Source: Chloroflexota bacterium (GTDB taxonomy: Bacteria > Chloroflexota > UBA11872 > VXOZ01). From it: a stretch of DNA of 64,000 bases. The notes under the pieces are model-generated. The model ran no database searches. It was given only the letters and a program-made list of their open reading frames with translations, and had not been told where the DNA came from. Every line of letters begins with the position of its first letter. Position 1 is the first letter of the stretch. A program made the position numbers and the translations under genes. Positions 27,048-36,239 of the stretch are shown here, piece after piece. The stretch covers positions 1-64,000 of the forward strand of contig JAPOQA010000050.1 in NCBI GenBank assembly GCA_026710945.1. Direction: 5' to 3'.

Positions 27048-27783
27048 GGAAGGGCGTACACGCAGCGTTACGACCGCTACTGCGTACGAACTGGAGTTCT
27101 AAACCACTTTCACACGGCGACCAAGGATGGTCGCTCGCACTCTTGTCTCCCATTCATTTCATCGAGCCGTCCACTGCCTCGTCGCAGCACATTTCGTACC
27201 GGCGAGGTTCCAGTCTTCGGCTACGGCACCAAGTAAACCACACTATCGCTCCAAGTGTCAAACTCCCAATGGAAGCTCGCAGTGTGCGCATATCTAGTCC
27301 GTTCACACAGAACTCTCGACAGCAGCAAGGGCAAATCGTTACAATCGCAGCCCCGCCCACGCTCCCAAAGCACTCCTGGTTGCGCCATTGCGGGTGCGGC
27401 TCGCGAGACATTGACACAGCCCTGCCAACCCGAGCTATAAAGCAGCCTCCTCGCCATGGAGCACCAGTGGTTTCCCGAGTCTCACGGCGCCAGCTACCGG
27501 ATGCCTGGGCGAATCCTGAGTTGGAGCTGCAGCTTCGCTCACTGTGGGGGCATGCTTTGCATTGCCCTGGGAGAAGAGCTCAGTATGACTCCGGCCGGAT
27601 TTGCCAAGCTGCTCCCTTTGCCCTGGGCGAGGGGTAACGCGAGGACACTCTTGCTAAGCCGGTTCCAACATCCATTGAGGGTCTGCGTATAGCTGTGGCA
27701 ATTTGGCGATGGTTGGCTGAATTAAGGTGACTCACCCTCACGCCGGAACCAGATGCGGTATCGCGGGTCTATTCAAGACTCTG

Positions 27784-29043
27784 CTAGTTGGCGTGGCGCA
27801 ACGCCAGCCAGAGCCGTCGCAGGGTCATCCGCTGCCCGTAGATGAGGATGCCGGCTCGGAATACCCGCGCCGAAAGCCAGAGGAGCGCCAGGCCGCTCAC
27901 AATGGTTACACCCAGACTGAGCGCGACCTCCCAGAGCGCAACGTCGGTCACTCCGAGCCGAATCATCATGGTGGCGGGAGCAGTGAAGGGGATGAAGGTG
28001 AGTATCCGCGCGAATGCGCCGTTGGGAGCGAGTGAAATGAGTGTGGCAAGGACAAGCGGTGTCAACGCAGGCAGGAGGATGATAGTGGACAGTGAAGACG
28101 CCTCACGCGCCGAAACCGTGGCAGCGCTGATTGCCGTCATCACTACGGCAAAGACGAAATACCCGGCGAGAAAAAACACGACGATAGCCAGTGCCAGCGC
28201 CGGCGCCAGGGCCATGTCGCCGATCTCCGGAAAAGCACCCACGATGCGCGGGCCCAACACCGCCAATGAGACCAGCCAGATGCCTACCTGCAGGAGGCCG
28301 GTCGCACCGAGGCCGAGCACCTTGCCGGACATCAACGCTAAAGGCGAAACCGACGTGATAAGCACTTCGACGACGCGATTCTCTTTCTCTTCGGAGACAC
28401 TTTGCAACAATGTTCCGCTTACCATGAAGATGACCATGATCATGATCCACGCCGACAAGAAAGGCACCGTGAAGAACGTGAGTATCTGCCCTTCTTCTGC
28501 CGCGGCCACGTCGCCACCGCGTGTCACCTCGTAACGTGTGAGGTCCAGGGGATTGCGCAGGCGCCCGATTTGTTCTGCGGAAAGATCCGCAAACGTGAGG
28601 GCTTGTAGTACAAGATCGCGCATGCGGTCTTCACTGTCATCGCCCGCGATGATGCTGCTAATGCCCTTATCCGTGTGCAGCCACTCAATGCGGCCGGTTT
28701 GGATGAATTCCTCAGGAACTATGAAGAGGTCGTCCACGTCTCCCGCCTGCAAGGCGGCAATACCGGCTTGGCGGTCGGCAAATGCTAAAACTGCCGAGGA
28801 CTCCAAATTCGCGAACGTGAGGTCTGGGGAACGGTTGACGACGGCAACGACGCGTCCGTCGCCGGCGCGGTCGGCGCTCTCACTGTCACTCCCGAAGAAA
28901 CCGCGCACCAGCGGCGCCGCAAGCGCCAGCACAAGCACAATTACCACCGGCGTAAACGTGATGATGAGGTACTGCTTGCGGCGAATACCGCGTCGCACCT
29001 CTTCCGACAGGACGATGCCTATTTCGGACCAGAGTCTTTGCAC
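27784..29043 (-). CDS. ABC-2 type exporter permease (second permease)
   Basis: A 419-residue membrane protein of the NatB/ABC-2 permease type. Architecture: one N-terminal membrane segment (about 25-48), a large extracytoplasmic domain (50-185), then five or six membrane segments. The signature VSEEKENRVVEVLITSVSPLALMSGKVLG near the first core helix is typical of this family. It is similar along its whole length to the permease at 29550-30827, so the two arose by duplication and could form a heterodimer. A small coiled-coil gene lies between them. The ATPase is two genes upstream. Such systems export sodium, drugs or peptides; the substrate here is unknown. Confidence 0.88.
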   Translation of the reverse strand: MQRLWSEIGIVLSEEVRRGIRRKQYLIITFTPVVIVLVLALAAPLVRGFFGSDSESADRAGDGRVVAVVNRSPDLTFANLESSAVLAFADRQAGIAALQAGDVDDLFIVPEEFIQTGRIEWLHTDKGISSIIAGDDSEDRMRDLVLQALTFADLSAEQIGRLRNPLDLTRYEVTRGGDVAAAEEGQILTFFTVPFLSAWIMIMVIFMVSGTLLQSVSEEKENRVVEVLITSVSPLALMSGKVLGLGATGLLQVGIWLVSLAVLGPRIVGAFPEIGDMALAPALALAIVVFFLAGYFVFAVVMTAISAATVSAREASSLSTIILLPALTPLVLATLISLAPNGAFARILTFIPFTAPATMMIRLGVTDVALWEVALSLGVTIVSGLALLWLSARVFRAGILIYGQRMTLRRLWLALRHAN

Positions 29044-29223
29044 GTGCTTATCTATTCGCCAATCATGTGATTAAGCAGTGGCCGACCGGTGAAACGAGAC
29101 TCTTCGCTCCAAATGGTGTGGCGTAGATAGGAAGACGATCCGAGAGGAACTCCTCGGCATTCTTCCTACTACTCTAGTAATGGTAAAAGGTGCGCTCTGC
29201 ATAAAGACAAGCGCGAATGAACT

Positions 29224-29457
29224 TCAACGCGACAGCAGCTCGAGCGCAGCGAGAATCGCCACACCGGCCGCGACCATAGCCCCGAGGCGCAGCGTAAGTC
29301 GCAACTCTAATTCCCGCAGGCGCGCATCCAAATGATCCTTGGTTACTAACGCCCCGAATCCCTCGCGCCCCACGTCCAGCAGGGCTTGAGCTTGACGCTC
29401 CGTGAATCCTGCCTCAACCAGCGACGTAAACGCCTTGTGCGTATCGAACACCGCCAT
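29224..29457 (-). CDS. Small coiled-coil protein with C-terminal membrane segment
   Basis: 77 residues: a head AFTSLVEAGFTERQAQALLDVG, a short helix with LDARLRELELRLTLRLG and a hydrophobic tail (about 56-75). It has the same plan and head motif (GFTE-x-QAQ-L) as the protein at 11722-12153, but without the 11-residue repeats. It lies between the two permease genes of the exporter operon on the same strand, with gaps of 92 and 180 bases, so it may be cotranscribed. Its function is unknown. It could be an accessory membrane scaffold or an unrelated insertion. Confidence 0.72.
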   Translation of the reverse strand: MAVFDTHKAFTSLVEAGFTERQAQALLDVGREGFGALVTKDHLDARLRELELRLTLRLGAMVAAGVAILAALELLSR

Positions 29458-29549
29458 TAATACTGCTCCCTCGCTTCACGCGAGCTCAATTCCCACCGAT
29501 TCGTATTGTACCGGTTTTGTTTTTCAATGTGCCATTGGGGACCAGTCTC

Positions 29550-30827
29550 TCAACCGCCATACCGCAGCGCCGCCCATGCCGCACGCAGGCTCATCCGTTG
29601 GCCGTACAACAATAGGCCCGCGCGGAAGATGCGGCTTGCCAGCCAGAGCAAGAGTGCCGCCGACACAATCATCAAAACCAGACTGATTGCAACCTCGGCT
29701 GGCGCCACGTGGCTGGACGCAAGGCGCAGCATCATCGACGTCGCTGCCGTGATCGGCAGGAACGAGAGGAAGCGCGGCAACCAGTGGTCTGCTGAAGTCA
29801 GAAAGAGCGGCATGGCATAGAACGGCACAGCAAGGGGAATGATGACCAAAGCGGTGAGCGGTCCTGCTTCCGATGTCGAGGTAGTGGCAGCGCCAATCCC
29901 TGCCATGAGCGCGGCCGCGATAGCGTAGCCGGCGAGAAAGAACGCCAGCACAAGGAGCAAGAAGCCGATGTCGATGGGAATGCCACCTAGATCCGGTAGT
30001 ACTCCCGCGAAGCGGGGCACGATCAAAATGACCGCTGCAACCCATACCGACATCTGTATCAGGCCGGCCAGACCCAGCGCCAGCACTTTGCCCGTCATGA
30101 TTGCCAGCGGTGAGGCGGAGGTGAGCAAGACCTCCACCATACGGTTCTCTTTCTCTTCGGTAACGGTTTGGAGCAAGATTGTGCCGTAGGCAATCAGGGT
30201 GAAGATCAGCGCGATGGCGAAACCTTGCCCCACTATGAATGAAACTGCAACCGCTGCGCCCCTATCCTCATTCAGCGCGCCATCATCCGCTACCGTGAAG
30301 CGCTGGAATTGCGGACGCGCCAGCGCCCGTTGCCTATGCGCGGGAGACTCGGTCTCACCCAAGAGTGCGTCGGTCAGAATGAGGCGCAGTTGACCCCGGC
30401 TCGCGGTCTCATCGTCGCTGTAATAGTATTCAACATCGCCGGTGGCGGTGTAGTCCGGCAGGATGACGAAGAGTTCGTTGATTTCCCCGGTCTTTAAATC
30501 GTCCAATCCTGCCGCTGTCTCGGCGTATTCTCGAAATTCCGGGAATTGGCTGAAGTCTACGGCGAGGTCCGTCGCCTGCAGAACAATGCCAACGGGCGTG
30601 TCGGGGCCAACTTGGCCTGACTCACTCGCGGTAGAGCTGGCGGCGTTTCCGGCGCCGGAGTCTGTGCTATCGTCTGCCACGATGCCTCTGACCACCGGTA
30701 TCGCGATCCAGATGAGGACGAGCAAAACCGGTATTGCCAGCGTTGCAATGAGAAACCCCTTGCCGCCGATCTGCTTGCGAAACTCGTGCGCAAACACGAT
30801 GCGGGTGCCGTCAAGCGCTGCGGGCAC
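29550..30827 (-). CDS. ABC-2 type exporter permease (first permease)
   Basis: A 425-residue membrane protein, the paralogue of the permease at 27784-29043. N-terminal membrane segment (GFLIATLAIPVLLVLIWIAI, about 25-45), an extracytoplasmic domain to about 190, then core helices. The family signature VTEEKENRMVEVLLTSASPLAIMTGKV is present. Its start overlaps the end of the ATPase gene by 17 bases, so both belong to one operon with the ATPase first. This order (ATPase, permease, permease) is common for NatAB-like exporters. Confidence 0.9.
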   Translation of the reverse strand: MPAALDGTRIVFAHEFRKQIGGKGFLIATLAIPVLLVLIWIAIPVVRGIVADDSTDSGAGNAASSTASESGQVGPDTPVGIVLQATDLAVDFSQFPEFREYAETAAGLDDLKTGEINELFVILPDYTATGDVEYYYSDDETASRGQLRLILTDALLGETESPAHRQRALARPQFQRFTVADDGALNEDRGAAVAVSFIVGQGFAIALIFTLIAYGTILLQTVTEEKENRMVEVLLTSASPLAIMTGKVLALGLAGLIQMSVWVAAVILIVPRFAGVLPDLGGIPIDIGFLLLVLAFFLAGYAIAAALMAGIGAATTSTSEAGPLTALVIIPLAVPFYAMPLFLTSADHWLPRFLSFLPITAATSMMLRLASSHVAPAEVAISLVLMIVSAALLLWLASRIFRAGLLLYGQRMSLRAAWAALRYGG

Positions 30828-31713
30828 GACTCACCTCTTCGATGAACATGTCACGCAGGGAGGGCAAGGCGACTTCAAATCGCTCCACCGGAATGCCGGC
30901 ATCCAGGAAGGAACGGAGCACGGCGTTGGGGTCCGACCCTTCGTTCAAGAGGTACTCGAACTGTCCGTCCTCGACCTTGGCATGGCCAACTCCGGGCACG
31001 TCCGGCGGTTGTTGCGGCGCGGCTACGCGAATATTCTGTATGCCGCGCGCCCGCTTCAACTCATCGAGCGCGCCGTAGAGTAACACGTTGCCGCCGCTGA
31101 CGAGCACAACACGCTCGCACATCTCTTCTACGTCTTCCATGTTGTGTGAGCTGAAGATGATGGAAGCGCCCCGCTGCTGTTGCTCGGTGATGATCTCTTT
31201 CATCACTTGCACATTGAGAGGGTCAAGCCCGGAGAACGGCTCGTCGAGGATGACAAGATCGGGTTGGTGCAGCAGCGCGCTGGCAAACTGGGCAAGCTGG
31301 TTCATGCCGCGTGAGAGCGCCTGCACCTTCTTGGCACGGTGTTCGTAGAGGCCGACGCGATCCAGCATGGCATCGGTCCGTGCTTGCGCTTCCTTGGCGC
31401 TCAAACCCTTGAGGCGCCCCAGGTAGCGCAGCACGTCGCTGAGGACCGCCTTCTGATACAGTCCGCGTTCCTCGGGCAGGTAGCCGATCCGCTGCAAGGC
31501 CTGCCGCGTCGGCGCACTGCCGAACAACGCAACCGTGCCGGAATCCGGATGGATGATGTCTAGCGCCATGCGGATGGTAGTGGTCTTACCGGCCCCGTTG
31601 GGCCCCACCAGACCCAGTATCTCCTGCGGCTCCACCGTAAAGGAGACGCCATCGACCACCGTGGTGCGACCGAAGACCTTCTTGACACCGTCTACTATCA
31701 AGGCACTCGCCAC
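30811..31713 (-). CDS. ABC transporter ATP-binding protein (NatA/DrrA type)
   Basis: A 300-residue ABC ATPase that drives the two permeases downstream. Walker A GPNGAGKTTT (about 36-45), a degenerate signature LSRGMNQLAQFA in place of LSGGQ, Walker B LVILDEPFSGLDP, and the H-loop IIFSSHNMEDVEEM. A C-terminal extension of about 80 residues (from 215) is typical of the DrrA/NatA class of exporters. The altered signature motif is common in this class and need not mean loss of function. It is the first gene of the operon. Confidence 0.93.
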   Translation of the reverse strand: MASALIVDGVKKVFGRTTVVDGVSFTVEPQEILGLVGPNGAGKTTTIRMALDIIHPDSGTVALFGSAPTRQALQRIGYLPEERGLYQKAVLSDVLRYLGRLKGLSAKEAQARTDAMLDRVGLYEHRAKKVQALSRGMNQLAQFASALLHQPDLVILDEPFSGLDPLNVQVMKEIITEQQQRGASIIFSSHNMEDVEEMCERVVLVSGGNVLLYGALDELKRARGIQNIRVAAPQQPPDVPGVGHAKVEDGQFEYLLNEGSDPNAVLRSFLDAGIPVERFEVALPSLRDMFIEEVSRARSA

Positions 31714-33072
31714 GGGCAGGGCTCCTATGTCGCAAGCTGAGCGGCTTTAGTTAGCCTTTCTTACATTATAACGTACACCAAGAAAGTTCCGATCTGCCCT
31801 GCTCCGGCGCCAGGTGATTTGCATTGAGGTTATACCGTGCATTTGATTGGCGCCGCGCCAAGGGTCTCGCACTAGTGCAGGGACAAAACCGGCGTTGGCG
31901 GTGTGTCGTGCCGGCCGCAATCGGATGCATCGCAGCGCGGTCGCTCGTCACTACGCTCGGGGCGGGGGCCGGGTAGCGAAAGGGTGAATTCTCGACTCTA
32001 GACGGGAGACAATTGAAGATGAAGACTCTTCTAGGCTCCGCGCCGAAAGCGTGCAATTGCCTACCGCAGGGCAAAGGGTACCTTGTAGAACATTGGCCGG
32101 ATGTGCAAGAGACTCGCTCTACTTGGGAGACCTGTGCAAAGCTTCGGCCGGAGGGGGAAGCATTCTTTGTTTACCTGGGAGGCCTTCACATAGCCCCACT
32201 TTCAAGCAAAGGCACTCCCCCTCCTGGGGGAGAGGGTTGGGGTGAGGGGGTCTTTATGCTGCAATGGCCCTTTACGCTGGGCAGTGTCAAGATGTAGCCG
32301 AGCAAATGTCGGTATGCTATGGAGAGAATTCAGGAGATTCACCCTCACCCTAGCCCTCTCCCGTCGAGGGAGAGGGGACATCTGCGCTGTGGCGAGGGTT
32401 ATGCAAAGGTCTCCCTCGAGGGAGAGGGAACGCTCTCGCTTCCGCTTTGGTTTCGCAATGGTCTTCGGCGGGAGAAGGTTAGAGCCTGCCACATACTCGA
32501 TACAGTGTATCGACACGATACGCGGGTGAGGGGGGCTTTCCCGCAATCTGGGGGCTATCTTCCCGTTCTTGCACGCTTGCGTATCGGTCTTGCCGGTAAA
32601 GAGGACGGGGTAAGCAGAAGTCCCCTCACCCCAGCCCTCTCCCCGAGGAGAGGGAGTAGGTCTTGTACCTCCGGGCGGGATTACGCTAAGTTGTCCGCCG
32701 GGAGAGGGTTAGAGCCTGCCATATACTCGATACAGCGTATCGACACGGTACGGGGGTGAAGGGGAATAGGCGCGGATCCCGCTTGAATTCAGTCAATTGG
32801 CTGAGATACCCAGGGCAAACGCAATGGTCCAAAGTGAGAGTCTCCAATGTTAACGGGAACTACTCGCCACATCGAGCGACATACAAGGGTCTTACTTGGG
32901 AGGAGGAGACCGGAACCTGCCCGGTACTGGGTACGTGGGTTTAGATTGTTCCAATTTGCCCAGCCAAAGAGCACGCATCCAATTACGGTGTCTTGTTTCT
33001 GGTTGCGCGGAAGGAACTGATCGCAGTTGAGGGCACTGCCTCTACGCAGCTCGACGAGCCGGCGCGAAGCTT
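31714..33072. repeat. Large repeat cluster, inverted relative to the window start
   Basis: 1.36 kb with no supported gene. From about 32205 to 32760 it is made of dispersed modules: CCCTCTCC/GGAGAGGG palindromes, CTCGATACAGTGTATCGA hairpins (about 32495 and 32725) and the block around GGTATGCTATGGAGAGAATTC (32309-32329), which is the inverted copy of 60-180. Modules at 32353-32412 also match 22853-22912. The region 31714-32200 looks unique but non-coding. Confidence 0.75.
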
Positions 33073-33732
33073 TTATTCTTCGCTCTCTTCTCCCTCGGCG
33101 CCATCTTCGCCTTCTTCGGCGCCCTCTTCGCCCTCCAGCTCTTCGTCCTCATCCGGCGTCTCTTCCTCAATCACGCGCGGCCGTTCCGCGCGCACCACGA
33201 GATCATCGGGGTCGGCTTCTATCGTGACACCATCCGGTGCCTTGAGGTCGCTGACGAGCTGCGAGTAATCGATGTCGGCGAGCACGCTGACGTCAACTTC
33301 GAAGTTCTCGGGTATGTCATCCGGCAACGCTGAAACCGACACCTCATTGATGTGCTGGATAACGATGGCGCCGAGCTCCACAGCCGGCGCTTCGCCAGTG
33401 AGATAAACCGGCACCAACGCGCTTACGGGCTTCGTCAAGTCAACCTGCACGAAACTCACGTGCAGCACGCGACTGGTCGGCGGATCGTGCTGAACCTCTT
33501 GCACCAGCACCGGCACCGTTTCCCCGCCGTTCACCGCCAAGTCAATGACGCCGGTGGCTCCCACGCGTTGATGGACAGCGATGAATTCGAGTCCGTCCAG
33601 CGTTAGGGGAATTGAATCCAAGGAGAGACCGTAGACGTTTCCCGGCACCATACCGTTCCGGCGGAGCCGCTTCACTTTCTTGCCGAAGGTTTCTCGCCTA
33701 TCTGCTTGTAACTGCTCATGTTTTCTGGCCAT
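33073..33732 (-). CDS. rplY: 50S ribosomal protein L25 (TL5/Ctc type)
   Basis: A 219-residue protein that binds 5S rRNA in the large ribosomal subunit. The N-terminal L25 domain begins RRETFGKKVKRLRRNGMVPGNVYG, and the second beta domain includes VPVYLTGEAPAV and INEVSVSALPDDIPENFEVDV, the arrangement of the long CTC/TL5 form. The C-terminus is a strongly acidic tail of about 35 Glu/Asp-rich residues, common in this form. It is monocistronic here, although in many bacteria it neighbours pth. Confidence 0.95.
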   Translation of the reverse strand: MARKHEQLQADRRETFGKKVKRLRRNGMVPGNVYGLSLDSIPLTLDGLEFIAVHQRVGATGVIDLAVNGGETVPVLVQEVQHDPPTSRVLHVSFVQVDLTKPVSALVPVYLTGEAPAVELGAIVIQHINEVSVSALPDDIPENFEVDVSVLADIDYSQLVSDLKAPDGVTIEADPDDLVVRAERPRVIEEETPDEDEELEGEEGAEEGEDGAEGEESEE

Positions 33733-34061
33733 GCGCCCACTAAACTCCTGAGTCGCCTTGCGCGACCTACCGCTTGTTGCTCACCGTTTGTTTCCAATAA
33801 AGAAAGGCACGCTGTTTGTATTGCAAATCCATATTCCAAAAAGCGCGCCAACTACCTACTTTACACGCTTGGCAGACCCACGCCAAGTGCAAGCGCTGTT
33901 GCTGGCCATTACTCGGGAGGATGATGGTCTTTCACAGCGCATTGCGACCTCACACCTGCGAGAGAACACTACAAAGTGGCATGTGGCGGTATGTCAGGTA
34001 CAATACCAAACATAGGTGCTTGGATAGTCTTCCCAACCCTCAGGTCTGGAAAGGACCCCTT
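33733..34061 (+). other. Leader region upstream of methyltransferase gene, no clear gene
   Basis: A+T-richer than the flanking genes, like the restriction-modification genes that follow. One short frame (33758-34015, 85 codons) reads partly protein-like (ADPRQVQALLLAITREDD) but is not recognised. A TACAAT box at 33999-34004 could be a -10 element, without a clear -35. The region may carry control sites for the restriction-modification pair. Confidence 0.35.
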
Positions 34062-35030
34062 GTGGGCGCTGTCAACGTTTCCACAGAGTTTGATCCCAAT
34101 GCAGACTTTGTTCTTCACGAGGGTGATTGCCTCGATCTACTTCAGAAGCTTCCCTCGGGTTTGGCAAAGCTGATTGTTACGTCACCCCCATATAACTTGG
34201 GGAAGTCTTATGAGAAGCGCCTGGAATTGGATACCTACGTGGAGCAGCAGCGCAGAGTAATCGAACAGTGTGTACGTATTCTCCACGAGCGAGGAAGTCT
34301 CTGCTGGCAGGTTGGAAACTATGTGGACAGAGGAAAGATTATTCCACTGGATGTAGCTCTTTTTCCAATTTTTGACTCGCTGGGACTATCGTTGCGAAAT
34401 CGAGTCGTGTGGCATTTTGAACATGGTCTCCACTCCTCCAAGAGGTTCTCAGGGCGCTATGAGGTGATCTTGTGGTTCACCAAGGGTGATGAGTATACAT
34501 TCAACCTAGATGCAGTTCGTGTACCGCAAAAGTATCCGATGAAGAAGTACTTTAAAGGGCCAAAGAAGGGTCAGTACTCTGGCAATCCTCTGGGAAAGAA
34601 TCCCGGTGACCTCTGGAACATTCCGAACGTAAAGGCCAATCATGTTGAAAAGACCTCTCACCCTTGCCAGTTCCCGGTTGAACTCATAGAGAGGCTGGTG
34701 CTTTCTATGACGGACGAGAGAGACTGGGTGCTTGACCCCTTCATGGGTGTTGGCACTTCTGCAATTGCAGCCCTCATGCACGGACGCAAAGCAATCTGCG
34801 CAGAAACCCAAGCCGAATACATAGACATTGCAAGAAGCCGCATTCGGGAAGCAGAACAAGGAAAACTGCGTATTCGCCCACTGGAACGACCCGTCTACGA
34901 TCCAGATAATCCTGATATCCAAGTTCCCCCGCAAAGTGTTCACATTAATGGCATGTCCACCCAAGACAGGCTCTTTCAAAGGCCACCTAACTACGATCCT
35001 TCTGACTTACACCCCACGCCAGATGACTAG
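34062..35030 (+). CDS. Type II DNA methyltransferase, beta class (likely N4-cytosine)
   Basis: About 322 residues from a GTG at 34062, which has GGAAAGGA six bases upstream; the frame is open back to 33816 but that part is not methylase-like. The catalytic motif TSPPYN (40-45) comes first and the SAM motif DPFMGVGTSAIAA (about 225-237) last, the order of beta-class amino-methyltransferases. SPPY favours N4-cytosine. It protects the sites cut by the next gene, a BglII/BstYI-like endonuclease; the known partner methylases of that group are N4-cytosine enzymes acting in GATC-centred sites. The gap to the endonuclease gene is 56 bases. Base composition is lower in G+C than in the neighbouring purE-purK. 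Confidence 0.88.
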   Translation: MGAVNVSTEFDPNADFVLHEGDCLDLLQKLPSGLAKLIVTSPPYNLGKSYEKRLELDTYVEQQRRVIEQCVRILHERGSLCWQVGNYVDRGKIIPLDVALFPIFDSLGLSLRNRVVWHFEHGLHSSKRFSGRYEVILWFTKGDEYTFNLDAVRVPQKYPMKKYFKGPKKGQYSGNPLGKNPGDLWNIPNVKANHVEKTSHPCQFPVELIERLVLSMTDERDWVLDPFMGVGTSAIAALMHGRKAICAETQAEYIDIARSRIREAEQGKLRIRPLERPVYDPDNPDIQVPPQSVHINGMSTQDRLFQRPPNYDPSDLHPTPDD

Positions 35031-35086
35031 TTTAGTCGGCTTTCCATGTCGCAAGTCTAGCCCAGGCCTTTCATGGAGAACAGCGA

Positions 35087-35701
35087 GTGAGAATCGTCAC
35101 CCATTACTCTCACCTCAATGGGCTTGAGTTTCTGCTCGTCCACAAACCTCACCTCTGGAATGAGATAATTGCGGCAATCGCTGCCGTTGATGCTGAGGGA
35201 TGTCGAACAAAAGTGTCTGCCGAGAAACCAATGCGGGGAAAGGTGTTGTACGCGCCGATCGAAATGAATAAGAAAATGAAGAATCAGTTCGAGATGGCTA
35301 ACTGGAAAGAAAGAAGAACGAACTACTGGGTTACAGAGGACGCTCGTCTTATTCGAAAGACGATGCACATGACGCCAGACGAACAAAAGAGAGTTATTGA
35401 AGAGGCAAATCAAACGCCTTTTCGTTCTTACAATCAGACCGACTTCGTCAAAGAGCGAGTTGCTGTAGAGGTGCAGTTTGGAAAGTACTCCTTTGTCGCC
35501 TATGATCTCTTCGTAAAGCATATGGCATTCTTTGTGGGAGACATAATAGACGTGGGAGTCGAAATACTCCCGATGAAAGAACTGCAATCTAATATGTCAT
35601 CAGGGCCTTCATACTTTGAACGCGAACTCTACAATCTAATTCGTGAGGGACGCGGAGTGCCTGCTGTTCCACTTATCCTTGTCGGCGTAGCCCCAGATTA
35701 G
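35087..35701 (+). CDS. BglII/BstYI-family type II restriction endonuclease
   Basis: A 204-residue homodimer-type endonuclease. The active site reads D-x8-E-x-Q: Asp119, Glu128 and Gln130 in TDFVKERVAVEVQFGK. This spacing equals that of BglII (Asp84, Glu93, Gln95), which uses Gln where most PD-(D/E)XK enzymes have Lys. The following segment IIDVGVEILPMKELQSNMSS and the end VPAVPLILVGV also fit this family. BglII cuts AGATCT and BstYI cuts RGATCY; this enzyme should recognise a related GATC-centred site, exact specificity unknown. Length is close to BstYI. It lies directly before purE, on the same strand, 31 bases away. Confidence 0.87.
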   Translation: MRIVTHYSHLNGLEFLLVHKPHLWNEIIAAIAAVDAEGCRTKVSAEKPMRGKVLYAPIEMNKKMKNQFEMANWKERRTNYWVTEDARLIRKTMHMTPDEQKRVIEEANQTPFRSYNQTDFVKERVAVEVQFGKYSFVAYDLFVKHMAFFVGDIIDVGVEILPMKELQSNMSSGPSYFERELYNLIREGRGVPAVPLILVGVAPD

Positions 35702-35732
35702 CTGCACAATTAAGGGAAATTAGGCGATTGAA

Positions 35733-36239
35733 GTGAATGAGAATCCGCAACCCCTGGTCGGCATTATCATGGGATCGAAGTCGGACTGGGAGACGATGCG
35801 CCACGCGGTGGAGACCCTGGAGGAACTGGGTGTGCCGCACGAGGTACGCGTCGTCTCCGCGCATCGGACTCCCGACCGGATGTTTGCCTATGCGGAGACG
35901 GCGGCGGAGCGCGGCATTGAAGTCATCATCGCCGGAGCCGGAGGCGCGGCGCACCTGCCCGGCATGACCGCGGCCAAGACCAGCCTGCCCGTGCTCGGCG
36001 TGCCCGTGCAATCGCGCGCGCTCAACGGCATGGACTCGCTCCTCTCCATCGCGCAGATGCCCGCGGGCGTGCCCGTCGGTACATTGGCCATCGGACGCGC
36101 CGGCGCGGTGAACGCCGCGCTGCTTGCTACCGCAATACTTGGCACCAAGTACCCGCAATTTCGTTCGACCTATGAGAAATTTCGCGAGCAGCAGACGGGC
36201 GACGTGCTCGCACACCCCGATCCGCGAGAGTCAGCATGA
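35733..36239 (+). CDS. purE: N5-carboxyaminoimidazole ribonucleotide mutase
   Basis: A 168-residue class I PurE that moves the carboxyl group of N5-CAIR to C4, giving CAIR in purine synthesis. Motifs: [13 protein letters not shown] at the N-terminus, [12 protein letters not shown] with the catalytic-type His, [25 protein letters not shown], and [21 protein letters not shown]. The start is a GTG. It overlaps purK by four bases (ATGA), so they are coupled. The restriction endonuclease gene just upstream has probably brought or inherited the promoter of this pair. Confidence 0.96.
   Translation: MNENPQPLVGIIMGSKSDWETMRHAVETLEELGVPHEVRVVSAHRTPDRMFAYAETAAERGIEVIIAGAGGAAHLPGMTAAKTSLPVLGVPVQSRALNGMDSLLSIAQMPAGVPVGTLAIGRAGAVNAALLATAILGTKYPQFRSTYEKFREQQTGDVLAHPDPRESA

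Larger units (their letters stand above)
25213..27783. other. Gene desert with decayed sequences and repeats
   Basis: About 2.5 kb between mnmG and the exporter operon with no convincing gene. Longer open frames here (for example 26741-27637) have poor protein-like composition, rich in Arg, Ser and His, and overlap equally long frames on the other strand. Seen inside: a possible HINT-domain remnant (25420-25628), a short CCGTTCGCGCTGAGCCTGTC repeat (25617-25650) that cuts into it, and a coding-like scrap after it (about 25650-25745, LQADCTALYAELKALADRH). There are also 21-bp tandem repeats (26928-27047), and a motif with the core TTCACGTGTCAA recurs at 26344, 26717 and, diverged, 27231. Confidence 0.6.

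Noticed and set aside
26741-27637. 298-codon open frame in the gene desert
   Set aside because: Its composition is rich in Arg, Ser and His, it is driven by 21-bp repeats and it overlaps equally open frames on the other strand; no family resemblance.
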